Shown here: positions 33,686 through 40,619 of the stretch, one piece after another | Layout: the number at the start of each line of letters is the position of its first letter | Position numbering within the stretch: position 1 is the first letter of the stretch | NCBI GenBank assembly: GCA_964641665.1 | Contig: CAZXKO010000038.1 | Span: forward strand, 124,001 to 188,000 | Reading direction: 5' to 3' | Length of the DNA: 64,000 nt | Source of the DNA: Gp1-AA133 sp964641665 | Lineage (GTDB): Bacteria > Acidobacteriota > Terriglobia > Terriglobales > Acidobacteriaceae | The notes under the pieces: model-generated | What the model saw: the letters and a program-made list of their open reading frames with translations, nothing else | Databases searched by the model: none | Told to the model about the DNA's origin: nothing | Position numbers and translations under genes: made by a program

Positions 33686-35185
33686 CTATTTGTCGTCCTT
33701 CTTGTCGTCTTTTGCGTCCGGATTGTCTTTCGCGTCGGAAGCGCCGGGTTTCTTCTCACCGGACGCGGCGGGCGCCTCGATGGTCACCTTGGTGTTGTCG
33801 GGCAGGCCGTAAGCGCCCGAGGTAATGACGCGATCTCCGGCGTGAATGCCGTCGGCAATCTGAACGCGATCCCCATCGTGGATACCCGTCTTCACGGTTG
33901 TCTGGTGGGCGTGATTGTCCGTGCCGACGATCATCACGGTCGTTATGCCATCCTGCGCGATAAGTACCGAGGCGGCCGGCACAGCGACCGCGTCTTTCAC
34001 GGTTTGCGCCAGCATGGAAACTTGCACGCTGGTGCCGGGCTTTAAACGCTGCTTGGGATTTGCCGCCTGCACCCAGACTTCGACGGTGGTGCTGTTGGGA
34101 TCGAGGGCCGGGCTGATGACAGTGACCTTGCCCTCGACGGGGTCGTCTTCTCCGGGGGCGGCGAGAGTGGCGGGGTCGCCGAGTTTCAGCAGGGCGGCGT
34201 CGGGCTGGGGGATGTGGGCCTTGGCGATGACGTGCGAAATGTCCATGACGGTGATGAGAGGAGTGCCGGCGGCGGCCATCTCACCGGGGTAGAGCGGGCG
34301 ATCGGTGACGAAGCCGTCGATGGGGCTGCGGATCTCGGAGTAGCTGAGCTGCGCTTCGGCTCCCATGGACTTGCCCTTGGCGGCCTGCAGTTGGCCGGCT
34401 GCGGACTTGAGTTCTTGCTGTTTGCCGATGGCCTGGAGAGCGTCGAAGTGCTTCTTCGCAAGCTCGTACTGGTTGCGGGCCTGGGTGAGGTCGACGCCGG
34501 CCTGGTCGAGTTCCTTGCGGGGCAGGGCGCCCTGTTGGAAGAGCTCTTCGCGGCTGTGGAAGACCTTCTCCTGGGCGTCGAGGAGTTTCTTGGCCGCCTC
34601 GGTGTCGAACTGCGCTTTCTGCATTTCTTCGGGAAGGCTGGCGGCGGTGGTGGTTTCGTAGGCTGCTTGAGCCTGGGCGAGGTTGCCTTTGTTCTCTTCG
34701 GTCGAGGCAGTCAGGTCGCGGTTCTCGAGGACGGCGAGGAGTTGGTCCTTGTGCACTCGGTTGCCGCGGTTGACGTAGAAGGTGCGGACGGGGGCGCTGA
34801 TCTTGGGTGTGATCGCGGCTTGCTGCAGGGGGAAGAGAATGGCCTGCGCGGTGATGGTCTGGTGGAGGGTGGCTTTCTCGGCGGCGACCGCTTGCACGGA
34901 GACAGCGGCTTCTTCCTTGGTTTCCTTGGAGCAGGCGGAGGAGAAGAGCAAGGCGGCGAGGGCGAGATAGATCGTGTAGGCCCAGACGCCCTCGTCTGGG
35001 CGGCCGGGCGGCTGCCCGGCATTTTGTTTGCGGGCGTGCGCGGTATGTTCGCAGCGAAAACCGGCGGAGCTGCGCTCCGGTGGGCAGACGAGGGCGTCTG
35101 CGCCTACGCGAGCCGGAGCGTCTGCCCCTACGCGGGTTGGGGCGTTTGTCCCGATGCGGGTTGTGGCGCGGCGGACGAGATTCAT
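33686..35185 (-). CDS. RND efflux periplasmic adaptor (MFP) lipoprotein with repeat-expanded N-terminus
   Basis: The ORF has 499 codons. The mature part begins at the lipobox LLFSSAC (Cys at about residue 84). Then come the barrel-lipoyl-hairpin layout typical of adaptors: TITAQAILFPLQQAAITPKI, the NRGNRVHKDQLLAVLENRDL lipoyl half, a long coiled coil, IRSPIDGFVTDRPLYPGEMA and the C-terminal barrel; the tail is Lys/Asp-rich. Oddly, about 70 residues precede the hydrophobic signal core, and they include octapeptide repeats TRIGTNAP, TRVGADAP and ARVGADAL encoded by tandem 24-bp DNA repeats. The ATG at 35185 has a good GGGGAG site and overlaps the upstream stop (TAATG). No other ATG/GTG start precedes the signal core, so this start seems to be used. 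Confidence 0.85.
   Translation of the reverse strand: MNLVRRATTRIGTNAPTRVGADAPARVGADALVCPPERSSAGFRCEHTAHARKQNAGQPPGRPDEGVWAYTIYLALAALLFSSACSKETKEEAAVSVQAVAAEKATLHQTITAQAILFPLQQAAITPKISAPVRTFYVNRGNRVHKDQLLAVLENRDLTASTEENKGNLAQAQAAYETTTAASLPEEMQKAQFDTEAAKKLLDAQEKVFHSREELFQQGALPRKELDQAGVDLTQARNQYELAKKHFDALQAIGKQQELKSAAGQLQAAKGKSMGAEAQLSYSEIRSPIDGFVTDRPLYPGEMAAAGTPLITVMDISHVIAKAHIPQPDAALLKLGDPATLAAPGEDDPVEGKVTVISPALDPNSTTVEVWVQAANPKQRLKPGTSVQVSMLAQTVKDAVAVPAASVLIAQDGITTVMIVGTDNHAHQTTVKTGIHDGDRVQIADGIHAGDRVITSGAYGLPDNTKVTIEAPAASGEKKPGASDAKDNPDAKDDKKDDK
34981..35162. repeat. Cluster of palindromes and three 24-bp tandem repeats inside the adaptor gene
   Basis: Four perfect hairpins occur in a row: CCCAGACGCCCTCGTCTGGG at 34981-35000, GCCGGGCGGCTGCCCGGC at 35003-35020, CGGAGC/GCTCCG at 35065-35079 and GCAGACG/CGTCTGC at 35084-35101. 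Three related 24-base units follow at 35091-35114, 35115-35138 and 35139-35162. The first and fourth hairpins share the CAGACGCCCTCGTCTG core. This has the look of a REP/BIME-like insertion that stayed in frame in the signal-peptide coding region. Confidence 0.75.
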
Positions 35186-36573
35186 TAGAAGCTCCCCGTC
35201 AGGGTTTGCAATGTGGCAATCGACAGGCGGTAGCGGGCCTGGCCGTCAGCATACGCGTTGCGGGCCTGGGTGCGCGTGTTCTGCGCGTCGACGACTTCGA
35301 GGACCGTCGACTCGCCGGCCTGGTAGCGCATGGTGGTGAGGCGCAGACTGTCGTCGGCGAGTTCGGCGGACTGGCTGAGCGAATCGAGTTCGGCGCGCGA
35401 GGTTTCGGCCTCGGCGTAGAAGGCGCGCAGGTTGCTGATCGCCTGACGCTGGGCAAAGCTTAACTCGACGCGGGCCTGGTTGCGGCGCAGGTCGGCCTGC
35501 TTCAGCTTGCTGATGTTGGCGCCCCAGCTCCAGAGGGGGATCTGAATGCTGGCCACGATGGAGGATCCCAGATTATTTACGAATTGATTCGCGACGGGAT
35601 CGAACTGGCGGGTGGCGAAGTGGCTGGAGTCGATGCCATAGAAGTAGTCGACGCTGGCCGAGGGGAGCAAGCCGCTCCAGGCGCTGGTGACGTCGTGCTT
35701 GGCGACCTGGAGGGCAGCCACGGCTGCGCGCAGTTCCGGATTCTTTTGCGCGGCCATGGCCTGCACTTCAGGGTACTGGGGGAGGGACACGGGCATCTGC
35801 AGATCGTCGACCACGTTGAAATTCTCGTTGAAATCGGGAAAGAGCAGGACGGCGAGTTCGAGGCGGCTTTTTCCCATGCCGAGTCGGGATTCCTGCAGGT
35901 CGCGCTGCTGCTGCTCGAACTGGAGGCGCGCCTTGATTACGTCGGAGTGCGCGACCTCGCCGCCTTTTTCGAGTTTCTGACTGATGTCGAGGAATTTTCT
36001 GGCTTCTTCGGCGGCGAGTTGTTCAGTTCCGTACTTGCGCTGGGCGACGACCAGTCCGTAGTACGACTGAACAATTGTGACGACCAGGCCGCGAGCGGCG
36101 ATCTCGGCGCGGGCTTTCGCCAGAGCTTCGGCGGCGGCGGCGCGGCGATAGTCGCCGTATGCGGCGAGCGAGAATACCTGGTGAACGTTGCCTTGGCTGA
36201 GGTATTCGTGGACGCCGTTGTTGGCGATGTAGGCCGCGGTGTTGGAGCGGGTGCCGTTACCCTGCGAGTAAATGAAGTCGGTGTTGTAGTTGACGTTGGG
36301 AAGAAGTCCGGCACGGCCCTGCACGCGGTCTTCGTGGGCGAGGCCAAGCTCGGTGAGCGCGGCACGAAAGTCGGGGCTGTTGGCCTGGGCGCGTTGGAGC
36401 GCGTCCTGAAGGGTGAGGGTGACAGGGGCGGCTGCGGACTGTGCGTTGGGACCTGTGGCTGGCGGGGCCGGTTCATTCTGGGCGAGCGCGGTGAGGCCGA
36501 GGGCCAGCGTCGCAAGAAGCAGGGGCCAAAGTTTGAGTTCGAATGATGCGCCCGAGGCGCGAGCGATTTTCAT
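35185..36573 (-). CDS. TolC family outer-membrane efflux protein
   Basis: From the chosen start the product has 462 residues. A signal peptide (FELKLWPLLLATLALGLTALAQ) is followed by two OEP repeats (VTLTLQDALQRAQANSPDFR, and the second half near VQAMAAQKNPELRAAVAALQ), each forming beta-strands and long coiled-coil helices of the trans-periplasmic tunnel. It gives the outer-membrane exit duct for the pump downstream. The frame opens at a GTG (36597), but the ATG at 36573 is preferred because GAGGG lies just upstream. The TAA stop overlaps the adaptor ATG (TAATG), so translation is coupled. Confidence 0.9.
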   Translation of the reverse strand: MKIARASGASFELKLWPLLLATLALGLTALAQNEPAPPATGPNAQSAAAPVTLTLQDALQRAQANSPDFRAALTELGLAHEDRVQGRAGLLPNVNYNTDFIYSQGNGTRSNTAAYIANNGVHEYLSQGNVHQVFSLAAYGDYRRAAAAEALAKARAEIAARGLVVTIVQSYYGLVVAQRKYGTEQLAAEEARKFLDISQKLEKGGEVAHSDVIKARLQFEQQQRDLQESRLGMGKSRLELAVLLFPDFNENFNVVDDLQMPVSLPQYPEVQAMAAQKNPELRAAVAALQVAKHDVTSAWSGLLPSASVDYFYGIDSSHFATRQFDPVANQFVNNLGSSIVASIQIPLWSWGANISKLKQADLRRNQARVELSFAQRQAISNLRAFYAEAETSRAELDSLSQSAELADDSLRLTTMRYQAGESTVLEVVDAQNTRTQARNAYADGQARYRLSIATLQTLTGSF

Positions 36574-36870
36574 GTCCACCCTCACGATTTCAGTCACTTA
36601 GCATACCGAATCGAACATTAAGAAAAGCTGAAAGCTTGGGCCGCGAGTTCGGAGGGTTAGGGCGGATTAATGGGCGCGGTTTCATTCCGGATTTCGAGGG
36701 CAGGAATGCAGCCCGAAATGAATTCTCTCGCAGCCATCGTTCGAAGAGGTCCGAGGACGCAAACGCTGGCATCCATTGGTCTTTGTCCAATCGAGCGGAG
36801 GAGCGAAGGTTTGGCGAAGGGTGTGCATCCAGGGGAGGCGTTCGGAACGAAATCAGGAGCGGTAATAAAC

Positions 36871-37113
36871 ATGATCAATCTGGAAGCCATCAAAATTACT
36901 CCCCGGGACGAGGAAGTCTTGCGGCTGCTTGCGCAAGGATGCAGCAACAAGGAAATCGCCGGACATCTCAACATCAGCCCACGCACCGTGAAGCAACACC
37001 TGCGCACGCTGTTCCTGCGCGCCGGGATCACCGAGGGGCGCAAACGAGTGAAGTTGGCCACCGCCATGTACGTCAAAGAGGAGATGGAATCATGCAGCCC
37101 TGCGATCAGCTAA
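36871..37113 (+). CDS. LuxR-type HTH protein, first member of overlapping pair 2
   Basis: The product has 80 residues, an HTH-only LuxR/GerE domain: DEEVLRLLAQGCSNKEIAGH then SPRTVKQHLRTLFLRAGI, ending GRKRVKLATAMY. It has no receiver domain. The ATG at 36871 is chosen because AGGAG lies 11 bases upstream and the domain begins there; the frame is open further 5' to 36670 without domain sequence. It matches the first 70 residues of the gene at 26343. The last 22 bases overlap the start of the second HTH gene (ATG at 37092), implying coupled translation. The roughly 300 bases upstream contain an imperfect hairpin near 36690-36725 and no other gene. Confidence 0.8.
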   Translation: MINLEAIKITPRDEEVLRLLAQGCSNKEIAGHLNISPRTVKQHLRTLFLRAGITEGRKRVKLATAMYVKEEMESCSPAIS

Positions 37114-37373
37114 CACGAAAAGAAATTCAGGTTGCCACGCTCGTCTGGGAAGGTCTGACGAACCGGGACATCGCGAAAATTATCGGGACCACGGAGCAGG
37201 TGGTGAAGAACTACTTGCGGACTGCGTTCGACAAGCTGGGAGTTTGGAGCCGGCTGGAATTGGCGCTCTATATTGCCAGCCACGGGGGCGTGAACTGGGT
37301 AACGGAACTCGGGCTGGACGTGGAACCGGCGGCCGAGCACGAGTTGAGCCGGGTGGCTTACGCGGGGAGGTAG
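37092..37373 (+). CDS. LuxR-type HTH protein, second member of overlapping pair 2
   Basis: The product has 93 residues. The LuxR/GerE domain fills residues 6-65: RKEIQVATLVWEGLTNRDIA then TTEQVVKNYLRTAFDKLGVW. A short acidic tail follows. It starts 22 bases before the stop of the preceding HTH gene, with a strong GAGGAG site upstream of the ATG, so translation is probably coupled. It is the clear paralogue of the nested gene at 26552-26785, sharing the VVKNYLR recognition helix and the DKLG-x-W-x-R-x-ELAL helix. The targets are unknown. It is convergent with the PilZ gene at 37837 across a repeat-rich gap. Confidence 0.82.
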   Translation: MQPCDQLTRKEIQVATLVWEGLTNRDIAKIIGTTEQVVKNYLRTAFDKLGVWSRLELALYIASHGGVNWVTELGLDVEPAAEHELSRVAYAGR

Positions 37374-37380
37374 AAGCTCG

Positions 37381-37417
37381 CCGAGCCCGACGCGAGAGCG
37401 GTGTTGGTGGGGCTCGG
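37381..37417 (+). terminator. Possible terminator hairpin after HTH pair 2
   Basis: CCGAGCCC at 37381-37388 pairs exactly with GGGCTCGG at 37410-37417, 8 bases after the HTH stop. The 21-base loop and lack of a T-run make it weak. Confidence 0.3.
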
Positions 37418-37449
37418 GCGGCTGCTGAAACCATTGATTTGAATCTCGG

Positions 37450-37650
37450 AACTTCAGCGGCTTAAAGCCGCGTTCAAGACTCGGAGCTGACAGCCCCGCT
37501 TGAAGCCAGGCCCCTCATGAAACCGAGCAGCGTCGAGGCTCTGCCCCAGGGCTGTATTCGGAGACTCGCTTGAATCCCGGAGCGCACCTCAGCGGCTAAA
37601 GCCGCCCTCAAAACCGAGCGCTTACGGCCCGGCTGAAGCCGGGCCCTTTC
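37450..37650. repeat. Two copies of a double-hairpin intergenic repeat module
   Basis: Copy 2 is intact: GCGGCTAAAGCCGC at 37592-37605 and GGCCCGGCTGAAGCCGGGCC at 37626-37645, joined by CCTCAAAACCGAGCGCTTAC. Copy 1 is degenerate: GCGGCTTAAAGCCGC at 37457-37471, then the decayed second arm CCCCGCTTGAAGCCAGGCCC at 37495-37514, joined by a related spacer. Such paired palindromes are dispersed in Acidobacteriota intergenic DNA. They may be REP-like elements or mRNA 3'-end structures. The rest of 37374-37836 has no gene. Confidence 0.75.
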
Positions 37651-37836
37651 AAGACCAGGTGAGCTCGGAGTCTTACCGCGGGCTGGTAAAGGCGCGATCT
37701 GGCAGTCCCATTCTTCCGAGAGCGGTGCGGGGCAGCGGCCGAAGCCGGTCAATTTTCGTGCGGTTGCGGTGCGTCTGAAGACGCGCCCTGATACGAACCC
37801 GGATACGAGGCCTGCGCGTTTTTCGGCAGCACCCTG

Positions 37837-38490
37837 CTAGGGGCGGGCGCTGGCTAGGGTATCGAGATAGCGCTTCAGCTGCTCGCGGTCGTCGGTCTTG
37901 ATTTCTTCGAATTGGATGCCGACGCCGGAGCCGGGGCGGGCGGCGGCGACTCTGCCGACAGCCCAGACCTTCTTGTCTTGGATCCACAGGGCGAGCCGAA
38001 CTTTCGTTCCCTCTTTCAGGGTGCTCGACATTTCGACGAAGCAGCCGCCCAGGCTGATGTCAGAGACGCGTCCCCAGATCCGGCTTTCCTGACTGGCGGG
38101 GTGGATTTCGACCGAGAGCGAGCAGCGGCGGCGAGGGTGCTGGCGGCGCTCATTGAGAGAACGGGCGCGGACGAGATCTTCAGTGGTGGCCGGGAGGGGG
38201 AAATCCCAGATGATTTCCTCGGATTTAACGCTCTGCAAGCCGGCGAGATTTTGCTGCGGAGTGGCGGGGGTGCCGATCCAGCGGACTTCGTAGCGGCTCT
38301 TGGACTTCCCGTAGACGATGCCGATGACCTCGCCCACCTTGAGCTGGGTCCTGACCTCGATGACCATGGCTCCGGCGCGGCTGACGTTTACGGTGAAGAC
38401 ATTTTCGTTGAAGGTTTTTCCGGCGGCGTCGGTTCCGAAGATTCGGACGGGGACCCGGATGTCCTTGCGCGGCTCCCGGCGGCTAACCAT
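37837..38490 (-). CDS. Tandem PilZ-domain protein
   Basis: The product has 217 residues with two PilZ-like units. Unit 1 (about 1-100) starts RREPRKDIRVPVRI and has NVSRAGAMVI. Unit 2 (about 115-215) has the canonical arginine motif RRQHPRRRCSLSVEI and DISLGGCFVEM, then GVGIQFEEI. The R-x3-R and D/N-x-S-x2-G motifs are the known cyclic di-GMP contacts, and unit 2 has both intact, so c-di-GMP binding is likely. The output is unknown. The gene stands alone, divergent from the small protein at 38808. Related PilZ genes lie at 51811 and 52632. Confidence 0.88.
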   Translation of the reverse strand: MVSRREPRKDIRVPVRIFGTDAAGKTFNENVFTVNVSRAGAMVIEVRTQLKVGEVIGIVYGKSKSRYEVRWIGTPATPQQNLAGLQSVKSEEIIWDFPLPATTEDLVRARSLNERRQHPRRRCSLSVEIHPASQESRIWGRVSDISLGGCFVEMSSTLKEGTKVRLALWIQDKKVWAVGRVAAARPGSGVGIQFEEIKTDDREQLKRYLDTLASARP

Positions 38491-38807
38491 GACAGAAACG
38501 GCGATCCTCCTGGGCCGGGCTTGGAATGGATGAGTGCGGCCCGGTCTGCCTGAAATGTTAGTCCAAGGCAGGCGATGTGCCTAGTAGCGAGGCGCGTAAC
38601 CGCAGAGCGATCCCGGTTCTGGGAACAATCTGCAAATTGTTGCATTTCAGGTTGCTTGGTGAGATCAGAAACAGAGCGAAGTTTCTTTCCCGGCAATCGT
38701 TTTGCGAAGTTTGGGAGAGGTCATACAATTGCACAATCAGGATCGACGTCTGTCGACTTGTTCTTCCCAGGGCGAGTCGAGACCTAGACCTGAGGCGAGG
38801 TAGGCAA
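38491..38807. promoter_or_regulatory. Divergent intergenic region between PilZ gene and small protein gene
   Basis: These 317 bases hold both promoters. The region is A+T-richer than its flanks. The upstream part of the + strand frame (from 38577) is open but its sequence (Arg/Leu/Cys-rich, no domain) does not look coding. No operator is recognised. Confidence 0.4.
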
Positions 38808-39230
38808 ATGGCGTACAAGGAAACTTTCTGGATGGCTTGCGACTCGACCGAGCAGTTGCGGGCTGAATTCGGACCCTTCCATACCCGCGTGGAGGCTGAG
38901 TCGGAAGCCAGAAAGCTGGGCTTTGGTTACCTCCTGCGTTACGAACACATGATCGGTCCGAACGAAGAAATCGAGGAAGTCCGGTGCATTTTCATTGAGC
39001 TACCGGATGGACCCAAACAGGCCCCGAGCGCCCAGACCAAGCTTCGGACCCAGCTCCATACGCGCTGCGCCACCTGCGGGGAGTCGGCGGTCCACGACGA
39101 ACCTTGGCAGGCGGAAGTCTGGGCGGACATCCACGAGTTCGAACACTCGCGACACATGGTCCGGCTTTTCGAGCACACGTTCGGGGATGGGATGAAGGAA
39201 ATCGCGGACTGGCGGGGAAGCGCGGCGTAG
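38808..39230 (+). CDS. Small soluble protein of unknown function
   Basis: The product has 140 residues from the ATG at 38808, with a GAGGTAGG-type ribosome-binding site. No family is recognised. It has an N-terminal alpha/beta half (MAYKETFWMACDSTEQLRAE) and a C-terminal half with CATCGES and a His/Glu-rich helix (WADIHEFEHSRHMVRLFEH). The lone CxxC plus His residues could bind metal. There is no signal peptide or membrane segment. A strong terminator follows immediately (39258), which supports a real single-gene transcription unit. Confidence 0.65.
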   Translation: MAYKETFWMACDSTEQLRAEFGPFHTRVEAESEARKLGFGYLLRYEHMIGPNEEIEEVRCIFIELPDGPKQAPSAQTKLRTQLHTRCATCGESAVHDEPWQAEVWADIHEFEHSRHMVRLFEHTFGDGMKEIADWRGSAA

Positions 39231-39257
39231 CCAGGCCGGAGTTTCAGATTTGATTCT

Positions 39258-39294
39258 CGAAGGCCCCGACCAAGATCGGGGCCTTCGTGTTTTT
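39258..39294 (+). terminator. Rho-independent terminator
   Basis: A perfect 12-bp stem, CGAAGGCCCCGA/TCGGGGCCTTCG (39258-39269 and 39276-39287), has a 6-base loop and is followed by TGTTTTT. It ends the 38808 gene. Confidence 0.85.
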
Positions 39295-39396
39295 GGGAGT
39301 TCTTGAGGCATGGGCAGGATCGTGCGGCTGCCGCCGGGCTACCCATGGCTGAGATACCCAGGTTAGGGCCCAAATGCTTAAGCTTTGCAAAAAAAC

Positions 39397-39419
39397 CGGG
39401 GTACGTCCCGTCTGTCCCC
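39397..39419 (+). repeat. Copy 1 of a dispersed GTCCCGTCTGTCCCC repeat
   Basis: The 23-base element reads GGGTACGTCCCGTCTGTCCCC at its core bases 39399-39419, less its first two bases (the core here is written without the final C: GGGTACGTCCCGTCTGTCCC). Related copies at 40387-40408 (inverted) and 40431-40450 lie about 1 kb away. The wording matches short repeats often seen in acidobacterial intergenic DNA. No transposase is present. Confidence 0.6.
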
Positions 39420-39423
39420 ATGT

Positions 39424-40038
39424 TTACATGTTTATCTTTCTCCAGTTGTCAGTTCTCAGTAAATGGAGGCCCCGCTCTTCGGAGCGGGGCTTTTCTTGAT
39501 TGGTCGATAGTCGTCGGTCGTTAGCAGGGCCGGAGGGTCTGTGACCGACGGACCGATGCTGGGTACCGCAGGCAACGTCGTGACCCCACTCAATCGCACA
39601 GAACGCGATTGAATGGGCCACCCCGAGCTTACGTGGGCCACCCGCCAGAAAAGGATTGGCCATCCCGCTGCCCGCCCTTCCCCTTGTGCCGGTTCGGCCG
39701 AGAAAGAATTCGCTGCAGACAATCAGAACCATGTATGCCCAGAAGAGTGTGACAGTTTGATGAACGACTAATTGGCGAAGGTCCGAATCTACTCCTTGCC
39801 GCGTAGCCATCTTGCTCGCGAGCCCCAAGCCTCGAAGACAATAACCCCAAGGCAAGAAAACTAGAATTGGCACGCAGTATTGCATCAAGCTGCGTTGGGA
39901 ATGGCTCTCGCGCACCGACCAAAAGTGTTTACCGTATGAGACCTCAAGAGCCACGAGGATGATGGTGGAAATAAGAAGGCAAAATAGGGCGAGAAGCGGA
40001 AGAGTACGAAGGAATCCTTTTTGCGCGGCTGTCTGCAT
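39424..40038 (-). CDS. Small membrane protein with C-terminus running into repeat DNA
   Basis: The ORF has 204 codons starting at an ATG with GGAG just upstream. The first ~115 residues form a believable integral membrane protein with three hydrophobic segments: LPLLALFCLLISTIILVALE, PILVFLPWGYCLRGLGLA and TVTLFWAYMVLIVCSEFF. The remaining ~90 residues are basic and unstructured. They are encoded by palindromic repeats (GGGTGGCCC words, a CAATCGC/GCGATTG hairpin at 39591-39611 and a terminator-like stem at 39469). I infer that the original C-terminus was lost when repeat DNA entered. No family is recognised. Confidence 0.45.
   Translation of the reverse strand: MQTAAQKGFLRTLPLLALFCLLISTIILVALEVSYGKHFWSVRESHSQRSLMQYCVPILVFLPWGYCLRGLGLASKMATRQGVDSDLRQLVVHQTVTLFWAYMVLIVCSEFFLGRTGTRGRAGSGMANPFLAGGPRKLGVAHSIAFCAIEWGHDVACGTQHRSVGHRPSGPANDRRLSTNQEKPRSEERGLHLLRTDNWRKINM
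39469..39494 (+). terminator. Terminator-like hairpin
   Basis: GCCCCGCTC/GAGCGGGGC (39469-39477 and 39482-39490) has a stable TTCG tetraloop and TTTT after it. It is read rightward although no gene reads into it except by run-through. It lies inside the decayed tail of the leftward membrane ORF. Confidence 0.6.
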
Positions 40039-40095
40039 TCGCTCCGTCCTTCGGCTGCTCGGCCATGATCGTTCGTGCCTACGCTAAATCATTTC

Positions 40096-40410
40096 TTAGA
40101 GGCTAGACTTTGTGGACAGTTCACTGTCTCGCGAACTCTGCCTATTCCGTAAACAACTTGCGCCCAGCCCACCGGCGACAACGCCTGGTGCCGCGCCAAT
40201 ACCCCCTTCTGGGAGCCCGACTGCCGCTAGAAACGCCCCCGTAGCCATGACTTCGTTACCCGTTACGATCATTTGCTTTGAGTCTTCACATGGATCCAAC
40301 CCTACGCTGGCAAAGCCATCTGGCCTTGCTGACCCATTATATTGATGACAGTTTGGGCAGGGCTGGGAAAAAGTGGGCGAAAAAGTGGGGACAGACGGAA
40401 CGTTCCCCAT
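40096..40410 (-). pseudogene. Possible gene fragment with Gly-rich hydrophobic segment
   Basis: The open frame has 104 codons, with CPNCHQYNGSARPDG near the start and a Gly/Ala-rich hydrophobic stretch (MATGAFLAAVGLPEGGIGAA). The end resembles the tail after an RHS-type 'GLDP' junction, but no RHS repeats are nearby. The 5' part overlaps the dispersed repeat at 40387. It could be a remnant of a larger secreted protein or may not be coding at all. Confidence 0.25.
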
Positions 40411-40450
40411 TTTCGTGAAGAATTAAAATAGGGTATGCCCCGTCTGTCCC
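40387..40450. repeat. Inverted pair of the dispersed GTCTGTCCC repeat
   Basis: GGGGACAGACGGAACGTTCC starts at 40387 and the opposite-facing GGGTATGCCCCGTCTGTCCC is at 40431-40450. They flank a 22-base A+T-rich core. The inverted arrangement resembles a REP/BIME unit. Copy 1 is at 39397. Confidence 0.6.
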
Positions 40451-40533
40451 ATAGTGTCTCCTGTCCCCATATGTGTCTCCACACCCCGGTCCGTTTTCAA
40501 GTATCCGAACCATCGATTCACTGATTCACAGTT

Positions 40534-40562
40534 CCCACCCTTGCAAAATACGCAAGGGTGGG
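40534..40562. repeat. Perfect 11-bp stem palindrome
   Basis: CCCACCCTTGC (40534-40544) pairs with GCAAGGGTGGG (40552-40562) around a 7-base AAAATAC loop. It lies downstream of the beta-lactamase gene and is probably another REP-type element. A second palindrome, GGTGGGCCAGCCCACC, is at 40595-40610, right after the beta-lactamase stop, and may act as its terminator. Confidence 0.65.
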
Positions 40563-40619
40563 GCAACCATACTGGAGCATGGAGCGCCATAAAAGGTGGG
40601 CCAGCCCACCGGAAATCTC

